Positions 26,578-34,754 of a DNA stretch of 42,667 nucleotides are shown one piece after another. This DNA comes from Aliarcobacter sp. (lineage in GTDB: Bacteria > Campylobacterota > Campylobacteria > Campylobacterales > Arcobacteraceae). Numbering within the stretch: position 1 is the stretch's first letter; the number at the start of each line of letters is the position of its first letter. The stretch covers positions 1 through 42,667 of the forward strand of contig JAQUIV010000003.1 of the NCBI GenBank assembly GCA_028681275.1, in the 5' to 3' direction. The position numbers were made by a program, and so were the translations under genes. The notes below the pieces were generated by a model. It did no database searches, was not told where the DNA came from, and worked only from the letters and a program-made list of their open reading frames with translations.

Positions 26578-26607
26578 TTAAAAGTAAGTTTTAAAACTTA
26601 CTTTTAA
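26578..26607. terminator. Bidirectional terminator between the ureohydrolase gene and sodB
   Basis: A perfect 30-base palindrome (15 plus 15, centre at 26592/26593) folds with a TTTT/AAAA loop region. It starts three bases after the ureohydrolase stop and precedes the convergent sodB end by 15 bases. Confidence 0.75.
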
Positions 26608-26621
26608 ATATTTTGAATTTT

Positions 26622-27197
26622 TTACGCTAAATTTTCTTCTACAAAATCCCAATTTACAAGTTTCCAAAAGTTTTCTAAATATTTCGCTCTTGCATTTCTA
26701 ACATCGATATAATAGGCATGTTCCCAAACATCGCATACTAAAATAGGTTTTAAATTATCTTTTAATGGATTAGCTGCATTTGATGTTGTAACTATTTTTA
26801 AATCTTGATTTTCATCTTCAACTAACCAAGCCCAACCAGAACCAAAATGCCCAACAGCTTTTAATGTAAACTCCTCTTTGAATTTTTCTACCGTTCCAAA
26901 AGCTTTACATAAAACTTCTTTAACTTTTGAAGGAATTTCATCTTGATTTGGAGTTAATCCATTCCAAAAGAAATCATGGTTATAAACCTGAGCAGCATTA
27001 TTAAAAATCCCACCATCTGATTCTAAAATGATTTCAAATAAAGTTGAGTTTTCAAATTTTGTACCAGTAATTAAATTGTTTAAGTTATTTACATAAGTTT
27101 GGTGATGTTTTCCATAATGAAACTCTAAAGTTTCCTTTGACATAAGCGGTTCTAAGGCATCTAAAGCATACGGTAAAGTCATTAATTCGTGTTTCAT
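26622..27197 (-). CDS. sodB: Superoxide dismutase [Fe]
   Basis: SodB converts superoxide to hydrogen peroxide and oxygen in the cytoplasm. The 191 residues match the family. Metal ligands are H27, H74 (in VYNHDFFW), D156 and H160 (in DVWEHAYYID). Gln70 in NNAAQVYNH is the outer-sphere glutamine at the position typical for iron enzymes; manganese enzymes carry it at a different place. The start has AAGGA six bases upstream. It is the only SOD gene in the window. It stands alone: the 77 bases upstream can hold a promoter (a TATGCT -10-like sequence) and the end faces the ureohydrolase terminator. Confidence 0.97.
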   Translation of the reverse strand: MKHELMTLPYALDALEPLMSKETLEFHYGKHHQTYVNNLNNLITGTKFENSTLFEIILESDGGIFNNAAQVYNHDFFWNGLTPNQDEIPSKVKEVLCKAFGTVEKFKEEFTLKAVGHFGSGWAWLVEDENQDLKIVTTSNAANPLKDNLKPILVCDVWEHAYYIDVRNARAKYLENFWKLVNWDFVEENLA

Positions 27198-27274
27198 TTT
27201 ATATCCTTTTTAATAATTTCTAATCAAGTTTAGCATACTACTTTTTTGATTGTTTTTTACTTATAATCTAAAAT

Positions 27275-27820
27275 TTATTCAAACTCCCAAATCTCAACAC
27301 CCATAAAATTAGTTCTAACTTTCACAGCTCTATTTATATCTTTCTCTTTCAGTTTTGAAGTAAAAGACTCTTCAAAAAATTCATTTAAAATATGATTTAA
27401 ACTATGGGCTAAAACATTATCATTGATTGAAGAGTTTTTGTGAGTAAAGAAATATTCTTTGTAGATTTTTATTGCAGTTATTTGGCAACTCTCAAAAAGA
27501 TGTTTATCATCACAAAAAATTGCTAATTGAGAAGTTTGGCTAGTTGAAGAATTGTTAAAATTTGAACTATTAAGTTCTTCATATTTTGAAATAAGAGTTT
27601 TATAAACACAAAGCATATCTATAAGTTTATACATTTTATAAAAGTATCGTACGCCATCAAACTGTGTAATCAAATCAAAATAAGATAGATATTTAAAAGA
27701 TGCAATTGTAGGAATAAGTTCAAAATCGTATGGACAAGCATCAATGATTGTATAGACTAACTCTTCTAAATCATCATCGGATGTAATCTCATCTAAAACT
27801 TTTTTTGTGGCTATTTGCAT
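27275..27820 (-). CDS. Hypothetical protein, 181 aa
   Basis: I do not recognise this protein. It is predicted to be cytoplasmic, acidic and largely helical, with no membrane segment or signal peptide. It holds several scattered Cys residues (ACPYD, LCVY, FCDD, SCQ) with no metal-binding spacing. A Ser/Asn/Thr-rich loop (about residues 85-97) separates two helical halves; the chain ends KVRTNFMGVEIWEFE. The start codon follows a large hairpin by about 16 bases, with only a weak AAAGA ribosome binding site. Neighbours (sodB and a TSUP permease) give no functional clue. Confidence 0.55.
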   Translation of the reverse strand: MQIATKKVLDEITSDDDLEELVYTIIDACPYDFELIPTIASFKYLSYFDLITQFDGVRYFYKMYKLIDMLCVYKTLISKYEELNSSNFNNSSTSQTSQLAIFCDDKHLFESCQITAIKIYKEYFFTHKNSSINDNVLAHSLNHILNEFFEESFTSKLKEKDINRAVKVRTNFMGVEIWEFE

Positions 27821-27835
27821 TTTTTATCTTTTTAG

Positions 27836-27871
27836 GAACAATATTTATTTTACACCTTGCAAATATTGTTC
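27836..27871. other. Inverted repeat upstream of the 181-aa gene
   Basis: A perfect 11-bp stem (27836-27846 with 27861-27871) with a 14-base loop lies between the TSUP gene and the 181-aa gene. The T run follows on the plus strand, where no gene would use it. On the coding (reverse) strand there is no T run, so it is a weak terminator for the permease gene or a 5' leader structure. Confidence 0.45.
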
Positions 27872-27898
27872 TTTTGAAAACAAAAATATTTTATAAAA

Positions 27899-28666
27899 TC
27901 AACTCAATATAATCTTTATTATGTTTGCAAACAACATAAAAATAAGCACAAAAATCAATACTTTTTTTATAAACTCTTCTCCACCTTTTATTGCAAAGTG
28001 ACTTCCCACATAAGACCCAGCTACATTTGCTACTCCAAGTACAATTGCCACACCCCATAAAACTTTCCCAGCAAATATAAAAGCTATAGCTGAACCAAGA
28101 TTTGTAGCAAAATTTAAAGGTTTAGTTGATGCAGTTGAGATTAAATAATCAAGATGCAAAAACTTTTTCATAGAAATCATCATATAAGTTCCAGTACCAG
28201 GTCCTAATAACCCATCATAAAAACCAATTGGTGCAGTAGCTAATACTATTTTTTTATTATTTAATTCTGTTTTTACTTCAACTATTTTTTTACTCTTTTT
28301 AAATAAAAAAATCATAGCCACCAAAATAGCAATTAATATAAGCCATTTTATGACTTCATCTGATAAAAACATCACCAAACTACTTCCAATATAAGAAGCT
28401 ATTAAACAAGGAATTATGGCGATTTTTACAACTCTCCAAGATATTTTTTTACTAAGTGCATATTTGATTGTTGCCATTAAAACACCAAATAAACTTGCAA
28501 TTTTATTTGAAGCTAAAACATTTACAGGAGAAATTCCACTAAGAAGTAAAATAGGAACTTGAATCATTCCTCCACCACCAGCAATTGAATCAATATATCC
28601 AGCACTAAACCCAGCAATAAAAAAAATGATTAACCAAAAAAATGTAATGTCAGAGAAAAGTTCCAT
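27899..28666 (-). CDS. TSUP family (TauE/SafE) membrane permease
   Basis: The 255 residues are highly hydrophobic, with about eight membrane helices in two related halves. The first half carries the family's GFSAGYIDSIAGGGGMIQVPILL segment (about 19-41), and the second carries the matching YDGLLGPGTGTYMMI (about 149-163). TauE/SafE proteins are thought to export or import sulfur-containing organic anions such as sulfite or sulfoacetate, but most members have no proven substrate and none can be assigned here. The ATG has an AGG about nine bases upstream. The gene lies after the ppaC terminator and is probably transcribed alone. Confidence 0.92.
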   Translation of the reverse strand: MELFSDITFFWLIIFFIAGFSAGYIDSIAGGGGMIQVPILLLSGISPVNVLASNKIASLFGVLMATIKYALSKKISWRVVKIAIIPCLIASYIGSSLVMFLSDEVIKWLILIAILVAMIFLFKKSKKIVEVKTELNNKKIVLATAPIGFYDGLLGPGTGTYMMISMKKFLHLDYLISTASTKPLNFATNLGSAIAFIFAGKVLWGVAIVLGVANVAGSYVGSHFAIKGGEEFIKKVLIFVLIFMLFANIIKIILS

Positions 28667-28697
28667 GTGGAAACCTAATAAGAATATTTGTAAATTA

Positions 28698-28727
28698 AAA
28701 AAAGATAGCCAAAAAGCTATCTTTTTT
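28698..28727 (-). terminator. Intrinsic terminator of ppaC
   Basis: A perfect 12-bp stem (28698-28709 with 28716-28727) with a GATAGC core and a 6-base loop is followed on the reverse strand by a run of seven T, directly after the ppaC stop codon. Confidence 0.88.
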
Positions 28728-28738
28728 ATTTTAAAATG

Positions 28739-29659
28739 TTAAGCGAATGCAGGTTCTAAGAAAGGAATAATTTGTTTTTTTCTTGATAAACAACCATCTA
28801 ACCAAACTTTTCCATCTTCAAGTTTGCAGTTAAATGCTTTTTCAAAAATAGATGAATTATCAGAAGTTACTAATACTTCACTTCCCTCTTTCATAATATC
28901 TGTTAATAATAAAGCAACTGTGTGAAGATTGTTTTCTTCTTTTACTTTTTTAATATCAGCCATTAATTCATCTTTGATGTCATCAAATACACTTCCATCA
29001 ACAACTTCAAGTTGTCCAACACCTACTTTTGTTCCATGCATATCGAAGTTTTTGTAATCTCTCATTACAAGCTCTCTAATTGGAGTTCCTGCAACTGCTG
29101 ATTTTACTCTAAACATTTCCATACCAACAGCACCAAAATCTTCAATTCCACAAATAGTAGCTAATTCTCTAACAGCTTTAATATCTGCTTCTGTACAAGT
29201 TGGTGATTTAAAAATAACTGTATCAGATAAAATCGCACACATCATAATTCCAGCGATGTTTGCAGGAATTTCAACTTTATGGAAATCATACATCTCTTTT
29301 ACAATTGTATTTGTACAACCAACTGGTCTAATCCAACACTCTAATGGAGCTGAAGTTGTAATGTCACCAAGTTTGTGATGGTCAACGATTCCAACGATTG
29401 TAGTTTTGTCAAGTTCTTGAGGAGCTTGAGCAATATCTGAATAATCTGTGATAAATAACTCATCACCTGCAAAAGAAGTTTTTAAAACTGGTAATTCAAA
29501 TCCAAATCTTTCTAAAATATATTTTGTTTCAGGATTTGGCTCACCTTGTCTTGCAGGAGTTGCTGGTCTTCCTATTTTATTTAGTAAATATGATAAAGAG
29601 ATTGCTGAACAAATTGAATCAGAATCTGGAATAATATGTCCACATGTATATAATGCCAT
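28739..29659 (-). CDS. ppaC: Manganese-dependent (family II) inorganic pyrophosphatase
   Basis: This enzyme hydrolyses pyrophosphate to two phosphates in the cytosol, pulling biosynthetic reactions forward. The 306 residues match family II (DHH superfamily) proteins: the N-terminal GHIIPDSDSICSAI with metal-binding His/Asp residues, an ITDYSD segment, the DHH motif in IVDHHKLGD and the C-terminal substrate-binding GCLSRKKQI. It is unrelated to the family I enzyme (Ppa). AGGA lies ten bases before the start and a GGATAAAAT -10-like sequence further up. The gene is divergent from the ferritin gene and has its own terminator. Confidence 0.96.
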   Translation of the reverse strand: MALYTCGHIIPDSDSICSAISLSYLLNKIGRPATPARQGEPNPETKYILERFGFELPVLKTSFAGDELFITDYSDIAQAPQELDKTTIVGIVDHHKLGDITTSAPLECWIRPVGCTNTIVKEMYDFHKVEIPANIAGIMMCAILSDTVIFKSPTCTEADIKAVRELATICGIEDFGAVGMEMFRVKSAVAGTPIRELVMRDYKNFDMHGTKVGVGQLEVVDGSVFDDIKDELMADIKKVKEENNLHTVALLLTDIMKEGSEVLVTSDNSSIFEKAFNCKLEDGKVWLDGCLSRKKQIIPFLEPAFA

Positions 29660-29720
29660 TTTATAAAGTCCTATTTTAAATTTTTCTCATTTTATCCAAA
29701 GTTATGTTATTTTAATTTTA

Positions 29721-29740
29721 AAGAATAATTCTTGTATACT
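29721..29740 (+). promoter_or_regulatory. Ferritin promoter with Fur/PerR-like palindrome
   Basis: A TATACT -10 (29735-29740) lies 28 bases before the ferritin start. Just upstream, AAGAAT-A-ATTCTT (29721-29733) is a perfect palindrome with the AAT-n-ATT core seen in Fur and PerR sites, placed in the spacer where a bound repressor would block the promoter. Assignment to Fur or PerR is inference. Confidence 0.5.
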
Positions 29741-29767
29741 AAACACAATTAAAATTAAGGAGTTACT

Positions 29768-30286
29768 ATGTTAAAAGATGAAGTTGCAAATGCATTAATA
29801 ATCCAGTTGAATAAAGAATTCCAATCTTCTTATATATATTTAGGTATGTCTGCTTATGCTTCTAAAAAAGGTTTCGCAGGTTGTGCAAATTGGTTTTTAA
29901 TCCAATATCAAGAAGAATTAACTCACGCTATGAAATTTTTTAAATACCTAGAAAATCATCAAGTTGCTATTAACTTACCTGAAATTAAAAAAGTTGATGT
30001 TGAATTTGAATCTATTTTAGATGCTTTTCAAAAAGCTCTTGAACATGAAATATATATGAGTGAAAATATAAATGAACTTAGTGATTTAAGTATGAAAAAC
30101 AAAGACCATGCAACATACAATCTACTTCAATGGTATGTAACAGAACAAGTTGAAGAAGAAGTTGTATTAAACACGATTATAGACAAAATGAAACTTATTG
30201 GAGATAATGGTTATGGTCTTTATGTAATTGACCAAGAGTTAGCTACAAGAGTATTTGTTGACCCAACAGCTACACAAACAGCTTAA
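29768..30286 (+). CDS. ftn: Non-haem ferritin
   Basis: Ferritin assembles into a 24-subunit cage that oxidises Fe(II) and stores iron as a mineral core. The 172 residues form the usual four-helix bundle plus a short fifth helix. Ferroxidase ligands are visible: E17, E50 and H53 in the first helices, with EHE near residue 97 and Q in VTEQVEEE supplying the others. It is a true ferritin, not a haem bacterioferritin or a Dps. The gene has a strong AAGGAG five bases before the ATG and a TATACT promoter with an overlapping palindrome that may bind an iron or peroxide regulator. It is divergent from ppaC and monocistronic. Confidence 0.95.
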   Translation: MLKDEVANALIIQLNKEFQSSYIYLGMSAYASKKGFAGCANWFLIQYQEELTHAMKFFKYLENHQVAINLPEIKKVDVEFESILDAFQKALEHEIYMSENINELSDLSMKNKDHATYNLLQWYVTEQVEEEVVLNTIIDKMKLIGDNGYGLYVIDQELATRVFVDPTATQTA

Positions 30287-30306
30287 GAGTTAGGTTTTCC
30301 TAACTC
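30287..30306. terminator. Hairpin between the ferritin and LUD genes
   Basis: GAGTTAGG-TTTT-CCTAACTC, a perfect 8-bp stem, lies exactly between the stop codons of the convergent genes. No T run follows on either strand, so it is a plausible but non-classical terminator. Confidence 0.5.
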
Positions 30307-30903
30307 CTAATATCCTAACTCTTCATCAACTAAAATGATGATGATTCTATCTTTATCATCTGCTTTTACCCATGAAAATTTATTTGCAATATTATCAAGA
30401 TTATATTTTGGCTCTTTTCCCATTTCAATTGCTTTGTTATTTATTCTATCTATGTTTTTAACAGCAGCAACTTCCATAACTCTTTTAAATCCAGCTTCCA
30501 CATCTTCAACAATTTTATTAATTCCAACTATTACTAAAACATTTTTAGGTCCATAAGAAAATGCAGCTACTCTATTTCCACTACCATCAGCGTTTACAAG
30601 TTTTCCATCTTTTGTGATTGCATTTGTACTTGTAACAAAAATATCAGAAACTAAACCTTGTCTTCTTCTGTGAATATTTTCATCCATTGAAATTCCATCT
30701 TCATATTGATTAAAAACTATAATATCTTTTTTATTTAATAAATAATCCAATAATCCAATCTCTTGAACACTTACACTTCCACCAAGTCCAACACTCATTC
30801 CAGATTTTATGTATGTTTTTGATAATTCTAATGCTTCTTCTTTTGTTCTTACAAAGTGTGCGTCATAACCACAATTTTTAAAACTATTAATCAATTTTTC
30901 CAT
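30307..30903 (-). CDS. LUD-domain protein (LutC/YkgG-like)
   Basis: The 198-residue protein is one LUD (DUF162) domain: a FVRTKEEALELSKTYIKSGMSVGLGGSVSVQEIGL region (about 18-52), the NIHRRRQGLVSDIFVTSTNAIT segment and the GSGNRVAAFSYGPKNVLVIVGINKIV block (about 106-131). Proteins of this kind include LutC, part of a lactate-oxidising complex, but short stand-alone LUD proteins are mostly uncharacterised. The ATG at 30903 has AAGGA eight bases upstream; the ATG at 30912 would touch the ribosome binding site and is rejected. It is the third gene after aspA and the half-asparaginase gene (20-base gap), so a role in the same amino-acid route is possible. That link is inference. Confidence 0.85.
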   Translation of the reverse strand: MEKLINSFKNCGYDAHFVRTKEEALELSKTYIKSGMSVGLGGSVSVQEIGLLDYLLNKKDIIVFNQYEDGISMDENIHRRRQGLVSDIFVTSTNAITKDGKLVNADGSGNRVAAFSYGPKNVLVIVGINKIVEDVEAGFKRVMEVAAVKNIDRINNKAIEMGKEPKYNLDNIANKFSWVKADDKDRIIIILVDEELGY

Positions 30904-30923
30904 AATAATCATCCTTTATAAAT

Positions 30924-31418
30924 TTAATTTTTAACTAAAAACTGCCCTACACTTCTATCTTTTTTCAATTTTGAATGTTCAATTACACTTCCATGCATAG
31001 ATAAATAAATCCCATTTTCTATTGGTGCATTTAAAAATCCAATCGCTTGTGAAAAATTCATTGTAGCTTCAACTTCATCAATACTCATAGGAACCATAGC
31101 ACCTGTGAAAACGACTTTCTTATTTTCAATTTTATCTTCAATAAATTTTGCTGTTAAATCAACAGTATCCGTTCCATGAATAATTATGATTTTATCATTT
31201 TTGCTATTAATTATATTTTCTAAAATAGTTTCTCTATCTTCTTGAGTAAAATCTAAACTATCTTTTGAAACTATATTTCTAATGTCAAACTCAATATTAA
31301 AACAAGATTTTATTATCTTATCTAATGCAATATTATCACTTGGAACTTCTAATTTTCCAAGAATAGGATTATATCTTTTGTTAAATGTTCCACCTGTATT
31401 TAGAACTGTTATTTTCAT
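30924..31418 (-). CDS. One-domain asparaginase-like protein (N-terminal domain only)
   Basis: The 164 residues cover only the N-terminal half of a type I/II asparaginase (full enzymes are about 330). Catalytic positions of that half are kept: T11 in NTGGT, T83-D84 in HGTDT and a Lys in HSKLKKDRS (150-153) at the place of the catalytic Lys. FTGAMVPM is also present. The C-terminal domain is missing; only 20 bases separate its stop from the LUD gene, so the second half has not simply shifted frame. Short asparaginase-domain proteins exist elsewhere, so this may be a functional reduced form. The ATG overlaps the aspA stop by four bases. It would hydrolyse asparagine, or another amide, to feed AspA. 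Confidence 0.82.
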   Translation of the reverse strand: MKITVLNTGGTFNKRYNPILGKLEVPSDNIALDKIIKSCFNIEFDIRNIVSKDSLDFTQEDRETILENIINSKNDKIIIIHGTDTVDLTAKFIEDKIENKKVVFTGAMVPMSIDEVEATMNFSQAIGFLNAPIENGIYLSMHGSVIEHSKLKKDRSVGQFLVKN

Positions 31419-32827
31419 TTTGTATCCTTGATAAAATTATTCACCATATTTTCAGGTTTTAAAAGTTCATCTAATTGCTCTTTTGTAAATAATTCTTGTT
31501 CTAATAAAATATCATAAACTCTTTTATTTGTTTTAAGAGCCTCTTTTGCGATGGCTGAACTTTTTTCATAACCTAAAATTGGATTTAAACAAGTTACAAG
31601 GGTTACAGAATTTAAAATATTCTCCATACAAACATCTTCATTTGCTGTAATTCCTTTTACACATTTTTCACCCAAAGAATAAAATGCTCTTCTCATCATA
31701 TTTATTGAAGTAAAAAGTTTATAAGCGATTAACGGTTCAAATACATTTAGTTGTAACTGTCCACCCTCACTTGCCATTGCAATAGTCATATCCGCACCAA
31801 TCACTTCAAAAGCAACTTGATTTACAACTTCTGGCATAACTGGATTTACTTTTCCTGGCATAATTGAACTTCCTGGTTGTAGTGGTGGAAGATTTATTTC
31901 ATTAAATCCAGCCCTTGGACCTGAACTTAAAAGTCTTAAGTCATTACAAATTTTTGAGATTTTTATAGCAATACTTTTTAACATTCCTGAAATATGAACA
32001 AACGAACCAGTATCTTGAGTAGCTTCAATTAAATCTCCAGCACTTACATAATCAACACCCGTAACTTCTCTTAAATTTGAGATAACTTTTCTTTGATATG
32101 TAGCTTTTGTATTAATTCCCGTTCCAATTGCTGTTGCTCCAAGATTTACCTCTTTTAAAAGTGCTTGAACATTTCTCAATCTATAAATATCATCATCAAT
32201 CATAACTGCAAAAGTTTTAAACTCTTGACCTAAAGTCATAGGAACAGCATCTTGAAGTTGTGTTCTTCCCATTTTTAAAACATCTTTAAACTCTATTGAT
32301 TTTTCTTCAAAACAATCCCTTAAAAATCTCAAACTATCTTTTAATTTAAATATTAATTCGTGAAGTGTTAGTTTAATTGCAGTTGGATAAACATCATTTG
32401 TAGATTGGCTCATATTTATATGATTGTTTGGGTGAATAAATTCATAAGAACTTTTTGGTTTTCCTAAAATCTCTAAAGCTCTATTTGCAATAACTTCATT
32501 TGCATTCATATTTGTAGAAGTTCCAGCTCCACCTTGAATTGGATCAACAATAAATTGATTATGAAATTTTCCATCTATTATTTCATTACAAGCTTGAATT
32601 ATTGCATCTTTTTGAATATCTGTTAAATCACCTAATTCAAAATTAGTTAAAGCACAAGCCTTTTTAACCTTTGCAAGGGATTTTATAAAACTTGGAAACA
32701 GAGATATATCTGTTTTTGTAATATCAAAATTTTCTTTTGCTCTTAAAGTTTGAATCCCATAATATTTATTTAACTCTATCTCTTTTTCACCTAAAAAATC
32801 TTTTTCAATTCTATATAATTTTTCCAC
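31415..32827 (-). CDS. aspA: Aspartate ammonia-lyase (aspartase)
   Basis: Aspartase splits aspartate into fumarate and ammonia; in Campylobacterota this feeds the citric acid cycle and fumarate respiration. The 470 residues carry the fumarase/aspartase signature GSSIMPGKVNP (about 319-329) and the GGAGTSTNMNANEVIANRA and MSQSTNDVYPTA segments. The last two are shared with fumarase C; I prefer aspartase because of the TYQRKVISNLREVTG region and the link to an asparaginase domain. The start is GTG, supported by GAGAGGA five bases upstream. The stop overlaps the half-asparaginase gene (ATGA). A two-component system lies 68 bases upstream on the same strand. Confidence 0.92.
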   Translation of the reverse strand: MEKLYRIEKDFLGEKEIELNKYYGIQTLRAKENFDITKTDISLFPSFIKSLAKVKKACALTNFELGDLTDIQKDAIIQACNEIIDGKFHNQFIVDPIQGGAGTSTNMNANEVIANRALEILGKPKSSYEFIHPNNHINMSQSTNDVYPTAIKLTLHELIFKLKDSLRFLRDCFEEKSIEFKDVLKMGRTQLQDAVPMTLGQEFKTFAVMIDDDIYRLRNVQALLKEVNLGATAIGTGINTKATYQRKVISNLREVTGVDYVSAGDLIEATQDTGSFVHISGMLKSIAIKISKICNDLRLLSSGPRAGFNEINLPPLQPGSSIMPGKVNPVMPEVVNQVAFEVIGADMTIAMASEGGQLQLNVFEPLIAYKLFTSINMMRRAFYSLGEKCVKGITANEDVCMENILNSVTLVTCLNPILGYEKSSAIAKEALKTNKRVYDILLEQELFTKEQLDELLKPENMVNNFIKDTK

Positions 32828-32895
32828 TATAATCCTCTCTTAATTAATAAATTTTCATATGTTACAAAATAAAAGTATGCAAAAAGTGTCTTTTA

Positions 32896-33576
32896 TTATT
32901 TTTGCAAAGTATACCCCTCTTGTGGTATATTTTTGATTACGTTGATAGGCAATTTATTTCTTAAATCTTTTATAAAAGATTTAAGTGCATAAACTGTCAT
33001 CTCTTTATCATTCCAAAGTTCAGATTCTATTTCTTCGTATCTTAGAATTGAACCTTTTTTCTCATATAACAAATATAAGAAATCTTTTTCTCTTTTTCGT
33101 AAAGGTATAACTTCACTATTTTTATAAATTAATTCCCTTTTTTGTAAATCAAAAAGTAGCTCTTCACTTAACATTACTGGTTTCAAAGATTTTATTAAAT
33201 ATTTTTCCAAAGCAATTGATAATTTTGTTAAATTGAGTGGTTTTAAGATGTAGTGATTTATATTTAAATTTATTAAATCCATTAAATACTCTTCAGTTGA
33301 GTGAGCTGTAAGCATAATAAGCATTGTTTCAAAATCATTTTCTCTGATTTTTTTAACTAACTCTATTCCATCTCCATCTCGCATTTGAATATCTGTTATT
33401 ATAATTTTTGGTTTATAATATTCATAAAGTTCAAAAGCTTCTTTTCCATTTGAAGATTCGTAAACATCTTTAAAATAGTATTTCAAAGTATTAACTATAC
33501 TTTGCCTAATACCGAAGTCATCTTCAACACATAAAATAGAAAGATTTTTTAACTCTTCAATTAACTCTATTCTCAT
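32896..33576 (-). CDS. OmpR-type response regulator
   Basis: The 226 residues give a receiver domain (about 12-125, phospho-acceptor D62 in IIITDIQMRDGDG, with VEDD acidic pocket and KPLN lysine) and a winged-helix DNA-binding domain (about 140-226) of the OmpR family. It is a transcription factor controlled by the adjacent kinase. The gene starts three bases after the kinase stop, with AGGA six bases before the ATG, and is followed 68 bases later by aspA. Control of aspA and alsT is a reasonable guess from position, but no operator repeat was identified. Confidence 0.9.
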   Translation of the reverse strand: MRIELIEELKNLSILCVEDDFGIRQSIVNTLKYYFKDVYESSNGKEAFELYEYYKPKIIITDIQMRDGDGIELVKKIRENDFETMLIMLTAHSTEEYLMDLINLNINHYILKPLNLTKLSIALEKYLIKSLKPVMLSEELLFDLQKRELIYKNSEVIPLRKREKDFLYLLYEKKGSILRYEEIESELWNDKEMTVYALKSFIKDLRNKLPINVIKNIPQEGYTLQK

Positions 33577-33579
33577 TTT

Positions 33580-34686
33580 TTATCCTGTTACAACTATTTT
33601 AAAAACTGCACCTTCATTATCATTAAAAACACTTAACTCTCCACCCATATTTCGCTCAATTATTAATTTTGAAATATATAAACCAAGTCCCGTACCTTTT
33701 GATGAATCTTTTGTACTGTAATAAGGGTCAAAAAGCAACTCTTTATTCTCCTCATTTATTCCACCTGCATTATCTTTTATGGTAATTATTGACAAAATTC
33801 CTTTTGAATTTATATCTATTTGAATTTTTGGATTTTTAATCTCTTTTTCCATCAAAACATCTTTTGCATTACTTATAATATTCAAAATTACTTGGGAAAA
33901 TTCAGTTGGATAACCAAAGATTTTTTTATCATCTGCCACATTAAAAATTAGATTTATTCCAAGATTTTCTAAAGTAGCATCTATAATATTTATAGCTTTG
34001 GAACAAGCAGTTGAAACTAAAAATTCCTCTTTTATTTTATCCGGTTTATAAAAGTTTCTAAAATCATCTATTGTATTTGACATAAATTCAATCATTTTAT
34101 CACTTTTATCTATGGCATTTAAAATATACGCATCATCTACTTTTTTAAATCTAGTTGCAGTTTCTAGCTCCATTAATATTCCAGATAATTGACTAAGTGG
34201 TTGTCTCCATTGGTGAGCAATCATACTAATCATTGAACCAATTCTTGCAAGTTTTGCTTGTTCTAAAATTTTTTTATCTTTTTGTTTTGCTTGTTGAATA
34301 CCTATTTCTATTTTTACAGATAAATTTTCATTTAAAGCTTTTAATTCATCTTCCCTATTTTGAACTTTATATTTATATTTTTTGATTATATTTTTGATTA
34401 TTGAAAACATTAATAAAGTAAAAAGCGCCATAAAAAAAAGTATTACAACAGCCACAGTAAGCATAAATTTAATAAATTTTTTCTCTTCTTGCTCTTTTTC
34501 TTCTAATTTTGTTTTTATTAAAAAATCAAAGTCTTTAACTTCTAACTCTTGATATTGAATAATCTCTTTTTGATGACTTTCATTTGATAATTTTAGATAA
34601 TAAGATATTGAAAAAAATGAGATAAATAAAATAGATAAAAAAGGAACTATAATGATAAAAAATGGTATTCCTTCTTTATTAAACAT
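33580..34686 (-). CDS. Membrane sensor histidine kinase
   Basis: The 368 residues contain a membrane helix (about 8-29), a very short periplasmic loop (about 30-70), a second helix (about 74-98), a coiled coil (100-150), and a kinase core: H158 in IAHQWRQPLSQL, N box in VILNIISNAKDV, G1 box DNAGGI and G2 box GTGLGLYIS. The AHQWRQPL version of the H box is typical of a kinase subfamily common in Arcobacter and relatives. The small periplasmic region gives no clue to the ligand. A TATACT promoter candidate (34717-34722, reverse) follows the alsT terminator. The response regulator follows at three bases, forming an operon. Confidence 0.92.
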   Translation of the reverse strand: MFNKEGIPFFIIIVPFLSILFISFFSISYYLKLSNESHQKEIIQYQELEVKDFDFLIKTKLEEKEQEEKKFIKFMLTVAVVILFFMALFTLLMFSIIKNIIKKYKYKVQNREDELKALNENLSVKIEIGIQQAKQKDKKILEQAKLARIGSMISMIAHQWRQPLSQLSGILMELETATRFKKVDDAYILNAIDKSDKMIEFMSNTIDDFRNFYKPDKIKEEFLVSTACSKAINIIDATLENLGINLIFNVADDKKIFGYPTEFSQVILNIISNAKDVLMEKEIKNPKIQIDINSKGILSIITIKDNAGGINEENKELLFDPYYSTKDSSKGTGLGLYISKLIIERNMGGELSVFNDNEGAVFKIVVTG

Positions 34687-34726
34687 AAAAAACCTTTAGA
34701 TGAAATTTTTAAAATAAGTATATATT

Positions 34727-34754
34727 AAAAAAGGTAAGAAAACTTACCTTTTTT
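34727..34754 (-). terminator. Intrinsic terminator of alsT
   Basis: A perfect 12-bp stem (34727-34738 with 34743-34754) with a 4-base loop includes the alsT stop codon. A run of six T in the 3' arm on the reverse strand completes the classical form. It separates alsT from the kinase genes. Confidence 0.88.

Noticed and set aside
30924-31418. Frameshifted full-length asparaginase
   Set aside because: Only 20 bases lie between its stop and the LUD gene, and no asparaginase C-terminal sequence is found in other frames nearby.
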